NCBI GenBank assembly: GCA_964573725.1
Contig: CAZNLJ010000001.1
Coordinates: 1 to 64,000, forward strand
Reading direction: 5' to 3'
Origin: UBA6168 sp964573725
GTDB taxonomy: Bacteria; Bacteroidota; Bacteroidia; Chitinophagales; Saprospiraceae
DNA: 64,000 bases
The translations under genes and the position numbers were made by a program. The notes under the pieces were generated by a model. That model was not told the DNA's origin and did not search any database. It saw only the letters and a list, made by a program, of their open reading frames with translations. Of the stretch, positions 17,917 to 26,980 are shown piece after piece. Numbering within the stretch: position 1 is the first letter of the stretch; every line of letters begins with the position of its first letter.

Positions 17917-19113
17917 ATGAAAAAAAACAACCATGCCCAGGGACCGGGAAGGCCGGGCAACCGTCCGGCTTCCAGCGCAGGATCCCGCCGCCGTCCGGAC
18001 GGCACCACCGGTGGCAGCCATCGGAAGGAACGCCGCAACCCCACTGGCGACGGACCGGAAGCAAAGGCCCCTTTCTGGGCACCTTTCGCGAAAAAAGCCA
18101 CGGATAACGCTGGCCCCAGGGACCGCCGCCGACCCGCGCAGGAGTCGCATCCCGCTTCTCCGGACCGCCCCAACCGAAGACCCGACAGGCCGCCTTTCTC
18201 CGAATCCCGGCCCGACCGGCGGGAACGGCCCGACCGGCCCGACCGGCGGGAACGGCCCGAACGGCCCGACCGGCGGGAACGGCCCGACAGGCCGCCTTTC
18301 TCCGAATCCCGGCCCGACCGGCGGGAACGGCATGACCGGCATGAACGGCCCGACCGGCGGGAACGGCCGGAGCGCCCGGCAAGTTCCGCCGCCCAGTCGG
18401 TTTACCCCATCCGGTTGAACAAGTACATCGCCCACTGTGGCATCTGTGCGCGTAGGCAGGCCGCGGAATTTGTGAAGGCCGGCACGGTCACTGTCAACGA
18501 CAAGCCGGAAACCAATCCCGGCTACCTCGTCCAGGCAGGGGAAACCGTCCGTTTCAAGGGTAAGGTCGTCCGTCCGGAGGAAAAAAAGGTCTACATCCTG
18601 ATGAACAAACCCAAAGGGGTCATCACGACGGCCAGCGACGAAAAAGGTCGGAAAACCGTCTTGGATATCGTCGGACCAAAGGTTCAGGAACGGGTCTTCC
18701 CCGTCGGCCGATTGGACCGAATGACCACCGGACTATTGCTGTTGACCAACGATGGGGATCTGGCCACCAAACTCGCTCATCCTAAACACAAGGTCAAGAA
18801 GGTGTACCACGTTACCTTGGACAAGCCACTGACCAAGGCGGACCTGGAGAGGATATCCGCAGGAATCCCCCTGGAGGACGGTCCCGCCGTGGTGGATGCC
18901 ATCGGCTATGTGGACGGGAAAAAGGACGAGATAGGGATTGAATTGCATTCCGGGAAGAACAGGATCATACGCCGGATTTTCGAACAACTCGGCTATGAGG
19001 TGGTCCGGTTGGACCGGACTTACTATGCAGGACTGACAAAAAAGGACATCGGAAGGGGGCACTTCCGGCATTTGACGGAAAAAGAAATCATCCTACTCCG
19101 GCATTTCACCTGA
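17917..19113 (+). CDS. rluB: RsuA/RluB-family pseudouridine synthase with charged repeat tail
   Basis: 398 aa. Converts uridine to pseudouridine in rRNA. The N-terminal ~165 residues are low complexity, rich in Arg, Pro, Asp and Glu, and hold PDRRER-type repeats. An S4 RNA-binding domain follows (about 166-230, IRLNKYIAHCGICARRQAAE), then the catalytic domain with GRLDRMTTGLLLLTNDG containing the catalytic Asp, and RIIRRIFEQLGYEV near the C-terminus. Catalytic residues are intact. The tail likely adds RNA binding; long charged tails on RluB-type enzymes are common in Bacteroidota. The gene follows rsgA by 13 bp. The symbol is by family; RluB versus RluE/F specificity is not certain. Confidence 0.88.
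   Translation: MKKNNHAQGPGRPGNRPASSAGSRRRPDGTTGGSHRKERRNPTGDGPEAKAPFWAPFAKKATDNAGPRDRRRPAQESHPASPDRPNRRPDRPPFSESRPDRRERPDRPDRRERPERPDRRERPDRPPFSESRPDRRERHDRHERPDRRERPERPASSAAQSVYPIRLNKYIAHCGICARRQAAEFVKAGTVTVNDKPETNPGYLVQAGETVRFKGKVVRPEEKKVYILMNKPKGVITTASDEKGRKTVLDIVGPKVQERVFPVGRLDRMTTGLLLLTNDGDLATKLAHPKHKVKKVYHVTLDKPLTKADLERISAGIPLEDGPAVVDAIGYVDGKKDEIGIELHSGKNRIIRRIFEQLGYEVVRLDRTYYAGLTKKDIGRGHFRHLTEKEIILLRHFT
18181..18380 (+). repeat. In-frame DNA repeats in the synthase N-terminus
   Basis: A perfect 48-bp direct repeat occurs at 18181-18228 and 18283-18330, offset by 102 bp and therefore in frame. It encodes PDRPPFSESRPDRRER. Between and after the copies are several 18-bp units encoding PDRRER. 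The same DNA stays open in a second plus-strand frame and on the minus strand, where it reads as Gly/Pro-rich collagen-like text. Confidence 0.85.
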
Positions 19114-19149
19114 ACGGGCGATGCATTCGGCGCTTGGCCCCACTTTTTC

Positions 19150-19326
19150 TCAACAGTATCCCAGGTCGCTGTAGTCGTCCCAAAACAGTTCCTTGGGCGG
19201 CTGCTTCGGTTTGTTCGACTCTTCCTTCGACTTGGCAGCTCGGCCCGTCGGCGCCTCCTGGCGGGGTCCCGCGGTCTGTTCGGCGACCCGTTCCCTGTTT
19301 TTCCCCGAAATTTTCAGTTTTTTCAT
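19150..19326 (-). CDS. Small basic protein of unknown function
   Basis: 58 aa from the ATG at 19326, or 80 aa from 19392. Lys-rich with a distinctive C-terminus (PKELFWDDYSDLGYC). No signal peptide, membrane segment or known domain is visible. It is convergent with the pseudouridine synthase gene (36-bp gap). The base-composition pattern looks coding, but no homologue is recognised. Confidence 0.4.
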   Translation of the reverse strand: MKKLKISGKNRERVAEQTAGPRQEAPTGRAAKSKEESNKPKQPPKELFWDDYSDLGYC

Positions 19327-20216
19327 GGCTGCACGAAGGTTTTTCCGTTGTTCGCATCCATTCCGGGAGTTGGTACAGGCAGCGGTCGACACCCCGACGT
19401 AAAAAATTCCCGAAACAACAACCCGACCGTATGCCTCATTCCCGCCGCGCAGTTTGCGGAACAGCCGACCTGCGACTCGCCGCTGCGAAGGAAATGTTCA
19501 TGGGTGGGTCGGCGGGAAACCTGTAATTCCGTTTTCCGCCGCCATATGCAAACAATCGCTAATGCGAATTATGATGAAAACCAAATTGTAGAATAGAAAC
19601 TAAGCGGATAACAGCTTGCAGGGGACAATGTTCGGACAAAGTGACTTTTTTTTATATTTTCTTCCGATTATCCGATTAGTCCCTGCACAAACGGACGTAT
19701 GGGGAACCCGCAGCCCCGAACCTCGAACCCCGCTGCATTTCGACCACCCTTGCCCGTCATCATCCACCTCGCCCCTTGGGAAATGGACCGGGGAGCCGGG
19801 AGCCGACCCGAGTACCTGCCGATAGGCTATGCAATCCGTTTGTTTTCAAGGTAGGAAAGCATCCAATATCATGCCTTAAAAAAAGCTGCCGGTCAAAATG
19901 TTACATCGAAATGCGCCAAGGAAAACAGTCCCGTAAATCCGCTCCCCCTCCGACCGCTTCCCTTGGGTGCAAGAAGGCCCAGGCGCCCCGGGCCGTTCCA
20001 CCGTCACAGACCGTGCTTCCCGGGCAACGAACGGCAACCATATCCGCATTTCCAGAAAAAAAAGCCTGCCGACTGCACCACGGTGTACGGAAAAAACGGC
20101 GTCTACAGTCGGCAGCATGGGTTTGTTGCCCATACTGTTTACGCCTCGGGCAGGACCATGTGCGCAGCGGTCCGTCAGGAGGGCTTCCTGCAATCGGGCG
20201 AGGGATCGGTACCAGT
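19327..20216. other. Long gene-poor region
   Basis: About 890 bp with no convincing gene. An AT-rich part lies around 19560-19690. Open frames on both strands between 19776 and 20624 overlap the GT2 gene or lack protein-like features. No tRNA, hairpin with T-run, or TAnnTTTG box was recognised. Confidence 0.45.
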
Positions 20217-21509
20217 TCAGCGGTCCTGGTCGGTAAGTTGTTTTTGACGCTCGAGGGCATAAACGCGATCCAGCTCGCGAAGTGCCCGCAGCAAGTCCGG
20301 CAACCGGTGGTCCGGCGCGATGGTTCCCGGGGCACCCCGAAGGGTACCCAACCACCCGGCAGCCAATTCCACCGGCACATCCGGATAGTGCGCCGACCGG
20401 GCATAATGGACATATTTCAACACTTGCAGGCCGTTGAACCCACGCCAGAACCGTTTGAGGAACGCCGGGAAGGAAGCGGTATGGGCGAAGGCGTCATCAA
20501 GGAGGTCTCCGATACCCTTTTGAGAGAGATAATTCCCGATCCCTTCCGGCAAGCCGTTCAACAGGCGGCTGAGGTCCCTATGCCTGTAAAACTCCTCGTC
20601 CAGGCGGCGGACGAACGTCCGTAGCTCCCGAAAGATCGCCGGGTTGTACGAATGACCTGCACCTTGCCGCTCCAGGATGCCGAGAATCGCCCGACCCGTC
20701 CCGAAGGGCACCCTTTCGGAAGGTCTCGGGGAAGGGTACACACAGGTGTCGTGGATTTCCGTAAACCCACCCAGGGGGATGAACTTATGGAGAAAGTAGA
20801 AATCTTCCCCAGCCTTCCTCCGGTTCATTCCACCCTGTGCCTGGTATGGCCGGCATCGGACCGCCATGCTGCTGCCCACGGTATGCCAGGCATGCGGAAT
20901 GCCGGACCAGCGCTGGGCATTGACATAATAGCGAAGGTGTGTTTCATAGGCCGTGACCGCTTCATACACGGATGCGGGAAACTCCGCTCCGGCAAGCGGA
21001 TGTTCGAACCGGATACCACAAGCCATGGCGGCAGGGAGAGTGGCGAAGTGCCGGTACAAGACCTCCAGGTAATTGTCGTCGCACCGGCAATCCGCATCGA
21101 AACAGGCGATGACCCCGTACGGACATCCGACGCTTTCCAGCCGGTGACAGGCTTCATCCATCCCTATCTTCCGGGCAAGCCCGACACCGGCGGACCGCGG
21201 CGGCAAAGGTTGGAGCAGGACATGGAGGCGCAGGTGCGGACGATCATACATCCGCGCCCAATCGGAGGCGGATGCGGCGCATGCAATTTGCCGGGCCACC
21301 AGGTCGGAAGGTGCATCCTCAGGATGGTTGACCACTACGATCACCTCCGTTTTACAGGCAGGGGGCTTACAGTCCCATAGCGACCGGAGCGACCGGAGCA
21401 GGTCCGGTTCGTCGAAACAGGGAATGACGACCACGATACCCAGACCCGGATCGGGAGGCGAGGAGACCAGCGGGGGAAAAAGTGCGTTGGACGAAAGGTA
21501 ATGCGTCAT
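20217..21509 (-). CDS. Glycosyltransferase family 2
   Basis: 430 aa, cytoplasmic, no membrane helix. The GT2 nucleotide-sugar fold starts at residue about 24 with IVVVIPCFDEPDLLRSL, and FDADCRCDDNYLEVL carries the DxD metal motif. The region around HTVGSSMAVRCRPYQAQGGM and KAGEDFYFLHKF has the ED pair expected for a catalytic base. The C-terminal 150 residues are helical and unassigned. The donor and acceptor are unknown. No glycan cluster surrounds it. Confidence 0.85.
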   Translation of the reverse strand: MTHYLSSNALFPPLVSSPPDPGLGIVVVIPCFDEPDLLRSLRSLWDCKPPACKTEVIVVVNHPEDAPSDLVARQIACAASASDWARMYDRPHLRLHVLLQPLPPRSAGVGLARKIGMDEACHRLESVGCPYGVIACFDADCRCDDNYLEVLYRHFATLPAAMACGIRFEHPLAGAEFPASVYEAVTAYETHLRYYVNAQRWSGIPHAWHTVGSSMAVRCRPYQAQGGMNRRKAGEDFYFLHKFIPLGGFTEIHDTCVYPSPRPSERVPFGTGRAILGILERQGAGHSYNPAIFRELRTFVRRLDEEFYRHRDLSRLLNGLPEGIGNYLSQKGIGDLLDDAFAHTASFPAFLKRFWRGFNGLQVLKYVHYARSAHYPDVPVELAAGWLGTLRGAPGTIAPDHRLPDLLRALRELDRVYALERQKQLTDQDR

Positions 21510-21569
21510 GGGGAATCGAGGATTATGGTCTGCCGGTGTCGGCCGGGATGTAGGAGACGAAACGGTTCA

Positions 21570-21598
21570 CAAAGCTACCCCCCATTCCAACCCGACAA
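21570..21598 (-). promoter_or_regulatory. Promoter for the GT2 gene
   Basis: Minus strand TTG (21596-21598), 18 nt, TAGCTTTG (21570-21577), matching the Bacteroidota pattern. The predicted start is near 21563, giving a leader of about 54 nt. Confidence 0.5.
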
Positions 21599-21816
21599 GG
21601 CTGCCGCCGGCGTGTGTCCGGTCCGAGCGCGGCCGGGGTGCGGAAGGACATCGGGCGGAAACGGACGGCATGGTCCCACCCGTGCAAGGCCGCGGGGAAA
21701 ATACGGCCGCCGGCTTTCCCGGCAATCGCCCGATGAACGCAAACCGGACGGAAGACCGGTATTCCGAACGGGTCTCCAATCGAAGCTGGCGTATGAAAGT
21801 AATGCGCACAGTTTCT

Positions 21817-21824
21817 TACCTTTG
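21817..21824 (+). promoter_or_regulatory. -7 box abutting a start codon (leaderless candidate)
   Basis: TACCTTTG fits TAnnTTTG exactly and ends 4 nt before the ATG at 21829. Transcription would begin at or beside the A of that codon. No TTG sits at the usual -33 distance, so the match may be weak or fortuitous. Confidence 0.4.
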
Positions 21825-21828
21825 GCGA

Positions 21829-22617
21829 ATGGAACCGATCAAAGGAAAAACCGTTTGGATCACCGGGGCCTCCTCCGGGATTGGAGAGGCGCTGGCCTAT
21901 GCTTATGCCCGGCAGGGTGCGCAATTGATATTGTCCGCCCGCCGGGAGGATTTGTTGCGGCAAGTCGCGGCGCGTTGCGGTGGCCAGCCGTTGGTAGTCC
22001 CCCTCGACCTGGCGGATACCGCCGCCTTGCCGGAACTGGTATCGGGTGTGATGGCAAGAATCGGCCGGCTGGATATATTGGTCAACAACGGCGGGATTTC
22101 CCAACGGTCCCTGGTCAAGGACACGAGTTTCGACGTCGACCGAAAACTGGTCGAAGTCAACCTGCTGGGTACGATTGCCCTGAGCAAAGCGGTGCTGCCG
22201 TATTTCCTGGCGCAACAGTCTGGGCATTATGTGGTGATTACCAGCCTCATGGGTAAGTTCGGGGCGCCGATGCGGTCGTCCTATGCCGCTGCCAAGCATG
22301 GATTGCACGGATTCTTCGAGACCTTGCGGGCGGAATGTTGGCGGGAGAACGTGCGGGTTACCTTGGTTTGTCCGGGATATGTCCGCACCGACATCAGCCG
22401 GCATGCCCTGACCGGGGACGGCAGCCGGCAGGGCACCATGGATGAGGCGACGGACCAGGGCATATCCCCTGCCGTGCTGGCGGAGAAAATCATCATCGCC
22501 GTCCGGCGGAACCGGCGGGAGACCTGCATCGGGGGTAAGGAATTGTTGGGCGTCTACCTGCAGCGTTTTTTCCCGGCGCTGCTTGCGCGGATCGTACGCA
22601 CGGCGAAGACGACCTGA
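21829..22617 (+). CDS. Short-chain dehydrogenase/reductase
   Basis: 262 aa, classical SDR. The NAD(P) motif TGASSGIG starts near residue 11, and the NNGGIS segment replaces the usual NNAG, a conservative variant. A catalytic Ser lies in VVITSLMGKF and the YxxxK pair in SSYAAAKHG. It resembles DHRS7-like or DltE-like bacterial SDRs, and the substrate is unknown. The start at 21829 places the Rossmann fold at the N-terminus; the longer upstream frame is not protein-like. It ends 29 bp from the convergent coiled-coil gene. Confidence 0.9.
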   Translation: MEPIKGKTVWITGASSGIGEALAYAYARQGAQLILSARREDLLRQVAARCGGQPLVVPLDLADTAALPELVSGVMARIGRLDILVNNGGISQRSLVKDTSFDVDRKLVEVNLLGTIALSKAVLPYFLAQQSGHYVVITSLMGKFGAPMRSSYAAAKHGLHGFFETLRAECWRENVRVTLVCPGYVRTDISRHALTGDGSRQGTMDEATDQGISPAVLAEKIIIAVRRNRRETCIGGKELLGVYLQRFFPALLARIVRTAKTT

Positions 22618-22640
22618 GCGCCCCCTTCGGGTGCTGTCTT
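22618..22640 (+). terminator. Weak terminator after the SDR gene
   Basis: GCGCCC (22618-22623) can pair with GGGTGC (22629-22634), followed by TGTCTTTC. The stem contains a G-T pair and overlaps the SDR stop codon. It separates two convergent genes. Confidence 0.35.
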
Positions 22641-22646
22641 TCGTAT

Positions 22647-25600
22647 TCAATTGTTGCCTTGCTTCTTCTTCAGTTCGAGTTCTTCCTGCAGTCTTTTTAG
22701 GTCCGCCTCGAGGGACCTTCTTTTTTGTTCCAATTCGGCGGTGAGGCGGACAGCCTCTTCCTGAGCCTTTCTTTCCGTGGCGACTTGGCGGGCGACCTCC
22801 TCCTTGACGGCCGTCAGCTGGCTGGTGGCTTGCGCTTTTGCCTGATAGATGGCATCGGAAGCATCCTTTTGGGCGATGGAAATCTCCTCGAGGGAAGCCT
22901 TGCGGGCTGATTCTGCGGCTTCGCGGTATTGTTCGCGGGCCTCCTCCGTCTCTTTCCGGATGGTGGCCAACTCTGCCGTTGCGGTTTGGCGGGCGGCGGC
23001 CACTTCCGTGCGGGCGGTGGCCTCGGCCTCCCGCACCTGCTCGGCATATTGTTGGAGCAAGGCATTCGCCTGTTGTTGCGCCTGAGTAATCCTTTTCTGC
23101 GATTCGAGCTGGGCGGCGGTGACCGAGGCTTCCAGTTCCTCCGTCTTTTGTTGCCGTTCCGCCTCCAGTTGGGCGACCACCTCCTGTGCCTGTTTTTGGG
23201 TGGCCGCCACTTCCCGGGCGGCGGTTTCCTTGGTGGATGCGATTTTTTCGGCCGCATCCTTTCTGGCGTCGAGCAATTCCACGGCCAATTTTTCCCGTTG
23301 GCGGGCCGCCTCTTCCCGGGCGGACCGGATTTCCTGGGCCGCTTGTTCCCGGGCGGCACCGATTTCCCGGGAGGCGGTTTCGCGGGCAAGTGCCACATCG
23401 GTGGCGAGCCGCTGTTTCTCTGCGGCGGATTGTTCGCGCAGGTTCTTGATCAGGGTCGCTTCCTCCGATTTCGACTGTTGGACGGCTTCGGTCGCTTTCC
23501 GTTTGCTTTCCGCAATCTCGTTGGCTGCCTCCTGGTTCGCCTTGACGGCCCGTTCGCGGGCGGCGGCTACTTCCTGGGCGGCTTTTGTCTGGGCGGCGGA
23601 TATTTCGGCGACGGCCTTTTCCCGGGAGAGCGCCACCTCACCGGCACTGACTTCCTTGATATTCTGTTCCCGATCCCGGATGGCCTGCAGTTCCAGGGCG
23701 GTTTCCGCCTGGATGTCCTGGATCCGGGAATCGGCCGTCTGCTGGGCGGATTGGACGGCGGCGGCATATTGGTCGCGGGCGGCTTCCGAGCGTTGCCGGG
23801 CCTCCTGGACGGCCGCGGCGGCCTCCTGTTGGGCCAAGGCAATCTCCCGGGCCGCATTTTCCCGGGCTTCAGCGGTTTCCCGGGCGACCTTGTCGCGGAT
23901 AGCCGCTTCATTGGCCCTGGCTTCCTCGAGATTCGCCGCTATTTCATCCTTGATCCTGGCCAATTCGCGGGCGGCGGCGTCTTTCGCTGCGGCGATTTCC
24001 GCCGCCACCTTTTCCAGTTCCGCTTTCGCTGCGGCACGGGCGGATGCGACCTGGGCCGCTTCCTGGGCGGCGATTTCCTCCAGCTTTCGGGCGGCCGCCT
24101 CCTTGGAAGCCTGGACGGCGGCGTTGGCCTTTGCCTGTTCGGTGGCGGCGGCGGCATGGATGGCGGCCAGCTCCGACTGGGTCCTGTCACGGGCCTGGGT
24201 GATTTCCGCGTTGCGGGCTTCCTTTTCGGCCGCCAGTTGCCGGGCCAATTCCTCCAGTTGTTGCGCCGCCTGCTTGCGAACGGCGGAGACCTCCATCGCC
24301 ACCCGCTCCTTTTCCCTGGCCAGTTCCTCCTGCAGGACGGCGAAGGAAGTGGCTTGTTGTTCCCGGGATTGGGCCATCTCCTCGGCCGAACGGCGGCGTG
24401 CCTCCGCCACCTCGAAAGCCAGTCGCTCCTTTTCGAGGACAGCAGCCTCCCGGCTTCGGGCGACCTCCTGTGCTGCCTGCTCCTGTGCCTGAAGGATCTG
24501 TTCCGCCGCAGATTGACGCGAGTTCACCACTTCCTCCATCGTCCGCTCCTTCTCCTGGACGGCGTTGTTCCGGGCGGATTCGACGGCACCGGCCGATTCG
24601 CGGCGAATCCGCTCCAACTCGATGGAGGCATTTTCCCGGGCGGATGCGATCTCGTCCCCGTATTGGACCCGGGCCAGTTCCATGCTTTCCTTGATCCGCC
24701 GCACCTCGGCTGCCGCCAGTTCCCTTGCCGTACTGACTTCCTGCGCCGCCGCCAGCTTCACCCGCTGGATTTCCGCGGCCGCATGCTCCCTGGCGAGCAG
24801 CACATCCGACTGTATCCGTTCCATTTCCGCACCGGCCTTCTCCCGTCCGGAACGGACCAGCTCGGCTATTTCCGACTGGATGTTGTCGATTTCCGCTTGC
24901 GACCGCTTGCGGGCTTCCAGGACCTCCTGGGCGAAGCGGGCCTTCTCCTCCTGCGACTGTGCCCGGGCGGCGGAAAGCTCCTCTTTCAATTGTGCCTTGA
25001 AACGGTCCAGCCGATCGTTCTCCGCCGCTATCTCCTGGCGGACACGTTCCTTGGTCTGCCTGAGTTCCGCATAGAGCGCCGATAGTTCCTCGTCGTTCAA
25101 ATCACCGACATCGGCGACCCGCCGTCCCGGCTGCTGCGTTTCCGGAGGAATACCGGCCGGTGTCGTCCGGGAAATCGGGACCGAGGCCGCCGTTTCCCCC
25201 GCGGCAGGAGCGGCCGCCGACACGTAGTCCTCCGGCAAGTCCTTTCTCAATCGCTGCCAGAAACAATCCGCCACCGACTGCAACTCCGTCTGGCGGTTCG
25301 CATTGACCGTCAGCTTGAGCATCTGGTTCTTGATGTTGTTCTTGATGTAGACGACGTTCATCAGGGAACCGGCAAACCATTCCACCCCGGCGGGATCCAG
25401 CCCGAGGGTGTTCTGATGTACCGGTGCACCGGCTTCCTTGCCCATCTCACCGGCCGTCACGAACCGGAAGCTCCTGCGTCGGTTGTTGACATCCACGAAG
25501 ACCAGTTCGTCGTTTTGGTTGAACAACTCCCCACCCTTCGAATAGACGACGGCGACAATCCCCTTGCTGTCAAAACGGAAATCCAGGCTGTAGGTGTAGT

Positions 25601-25760
25601 TGCCGCGGACCACGATGGTCTGCGGGACCGTCCGCAGGATATGGACGCCTCCGATGGTCTTGTCCTCCGGGATCAACTGGTCGCAATCCTGGGCGCTAAC
25701 CATCCCGCCGACAGACAGCAGGCAGGCTATGCAGCTGAAAATGATTGATGCTCTTCCCAT
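22647..25760 (-). CDS. Exported giant coiled-coil protein with 40-residue repeats
   Basis: 1037 aa. A signal peptide (residues 1-23, ending VSAQ) and an N-terminal globular domain (about 24-200, with DCDQLIPEDKTIGGVHIL) are followed by a Pro/Thr-rich linker. A single predicted helix then runs from about residue 215 to the end. Residues 283-991 divide into units of 40 residues (three 11-mers plus one 7-mer); eleven units in a row occupy 552-991. The composition is Ala, Glu, Arg and Gln with almost no Pro or Gly. Function is unknown; LEA-like, structural, or periplasm-spanning roles are possible. No membrane anchor or sorting domain is visible at the C-terminus. The low-complexity nature makes database names unreliable. 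Confidence 0.9.
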   Translation of the reverse strand: MGRASIIFSCIACLLSVGGMVSAQDCDQLIPEDKTIGGVHILRTVPQTIVVRGNYTYSLDFRFDSKGIVAVVYSKGGELFNQNDELVFVDVNNRRRSFRFVTAGEMGKEAGAPVHQNTLGLDPAGVEWFAGSLMNVVYIKNNIKNQMLKLTVNANRQTELQSVADCFWQRLRKDLPEDYVSAAAPAAGETAASVPISRTTPAGIPPETQQPGRRVADVGDLNDEELSALYAELRQTKERVRQEIAAENDRLDRFKAQLKEELSAARAQSQEEKARFAQEVLEARKRSQAEIDNIQSEIAELVRSGREKAGAEMERIQSDVLLAREHAAAEIQRVKLAAAQEVSTARELAAAEVRRIKESMELARVQYGDEIASARENASIELERIRRESAGAVESARNNAVQEKERTMEEVVNSRQSAAEQILQAQEQAAQEVARSREAAVLEKERLAFEVAEARRRSAEEMAQSREQQATSFAVLQEELAREKERVAMEVSAVRKQAAQQLEELARQLAAEKEARNAEITQARDRTQSELAAIHAAAATEQAKANAAVQASKEAAARKLEEIAAQEAAQVASARAAAKAELEKVAAEIAAAKDAAARELARIKDEIAANLEEARANEAAIRDKVARETAEARENAAREIALAQQEAAAAVQEARQRSEAARDQYAAAVQSAQQTADSRIQDIQAETALELQAIRDREQNIKEVSAGEVALSREKAVAEISAAQTKAAQEVAAARERAVKANQEAANEIAESKRKATEAVQQSKSEEATLIKNLREQSAAEKQRLATDVALARETASREIGAAREQAAQEIRSAREEAARQREKLAVELLDARKDAAEKIASTKETAAREVAATQKQAQEVVAQLEAERQQKTEELEASVTAAQLESQKRITQAQQQANALLQQYAEQVREAEATARTEVAAARQTATAELATIRKETEEAREQYREAAESARKASLEEISIAQKDASDAIYQAKAQATSQLTAVKEEVARQVATERKAQEEAVRLTAELEQKRRSLEADLKRLQEELELKKKQGNN
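22788..24914 (-). repeat. Array of 120-bp coding units (40-residue 11+11+11+7 repeats)
   Basis: Units begin with (A/S)(R/K)-x-x-A and are divided 11+11+11+7. From the N-terminus, unit lengths are 40, 51, 40, 40, 40, 29, 29, then eleven of 40. The exceptions differ only by gain or loss of one 11-mer. The eleven-unit block lies at 22788-24107. A 40-residue unit corresponds to 11 helical turns, 3.64 residues per turn, close to an undistorted helix. DNA copies are diverged, not identical. Confidence 0.85.
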
Positions 25761-26980
25761 ATTAAAAAATAAGCCACAAATTACCTTTTATTCGGTGTAT
25801 GGCAAAATTTATGTATCTAATAAAAGCGGTAACGTCGGCCAACGGCAACCATTCCCGGCCCCTACCGTATCGTTCCCTGAAAAGCTGCATGGCAGCTGCC
25901 GGAAAAGCGGCGTTACGGTCCGGACCCCGGGTAAGGTCCCGGCGTCGACCGGATGCCTTTGCTTGAACCGAAGTGTGCCCGCCAGGCATACCTTGCCAAA
26001 TGTGTGCAGCCAATACTGCGAAGGAATCACCCCGACCAATCCGTAAGTGCGTATATTTGTCCAATGATCGGAAAAAACCGGTTCACCGGATCCGACCGGG
26101 CTACACCTGTTCAAATATGAAAACCTTATCCGTCTTTCCCGCCGCATCCGACACCGGGTCCTTGGGCCTTATGTGCCCATGCATTCCCGCATACAACTAT
26201 TTCGACCGTTCCAGTAAGCCGGGACCACCTGGCATTCAACAGGAACAGGGTACCACCCAAGTAGCGGACACCCGCTCGGGGTACGGCGCACCTGGACGGA
26301 TGTGAATTCTTACCTATTTTTGGAACCGCGCATCCGGAAGTTCCCCAAATGCCACCAGTCGATGAAAATCCTTTCAAGTCCCCCGGGCGTAAACAATGAC
26401 AGGCATATTTGTTTATCCGTTCGTTGCGCTGCCGCTCTCACCAGGCAGAAAAATGCAACGACTCAAGAAAGCGGTCTCATCAGTGAACGAAAGTTCCCGG
26501 TTCAAGCCTGGGCTAGGATGTTCACCATCCTGAACCGCTACAAGATGGACCCATTCTTAGAGAAGGAACCCGGGGGTAGGTGCAGCAGGAATTAGGTGTT
26601 GGAAAGGAAAGTAAGGGTGCCGGGCGCAGCAATGCGTCCGGTCACCAACTTTTTCCGACCGGAACCGACCCCTTTTTCAGCGCATCCCGCCTCTTACCAT
26701 TTCCCGACCAATGACGGGCATCGGTCCCGGCAAGCCCCCCTGTGGCGGAAGATCCCTGCTGAGGCCGAACCGACGGCGGGGTAGCCGCCACCAGCGGGTC
26801 GGCCCACCTGTCGGCGCCCGCGGGGCACTAAATGGACAGACTGTCGACAGACAGTTGGATTCAACGTCCCAGCTCGGTAATTTTGAGGTTCGTGTAGGGC
26901 AAGGCCTGCCGGGAGGCGGGTGCCGACCGGTGATGTACAGTCGCCGGCGGATGTCCCGGGCGGCGCAACCTGCTGATGTG
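25761..26980. other. Longest gene-poor stretch in the window
   Basis: About 1.2 kb between the coiled-coil gene start and the SNF2 gene. Two TAnnTTTG matches (TATATTTG at 26052-26059, TATTTTTG at 26315-26322) have no good -33 element. Short ORFs, such as 62 codons from 26117 and about 45 from 26396, show nothing recognisable. The only well-supported element is the SNF2 promoter at 26855-26885. Confidence 0.45.
26855..26885 (+). promoter_or_regulatory. Promoter for the SNF2 gene
   Basis: TTG (26855-26857), 20 nt, TAATTTTG (26878-26885), matching the Bacteroidota pattern. The transcript would begin near 26890, which excludes the upstream in-frame ATG at 26711 and supports a start at 26933, 26951 or 26981. 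Confidence 0.6.

Noticed and set aside
17821..18435. Collagen-like Gly/Pro ORFs on both strands
   Set aside because: They are alternative frames of the RPDRRE repeat DNA in the pseudouridine synthase gene; the synthase frame has the S4 and catalytic domains.
22788..24107. Regularly spaced 120-bp DNA repeats resembling an array
   Set aside because: Not CRISPR: units are diverged, contiguous without spacers, and lie within one open reading frame encoding a helix.
22929..25085. 718-codon and 457-codon open frames on the plus strand
   Set aside because: Both are antisense to the repeat-built coiled-coil gene. Their apparent repetitiveness mirrors the 120-bp units of the real gene.
26711..26980. 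90-codon N-terminal extension of the SNF2 protein
   Set aside because: The extension is not protein-like and precedes the predicted promoter at 26855-26885, so it would not be transcribed from that site.
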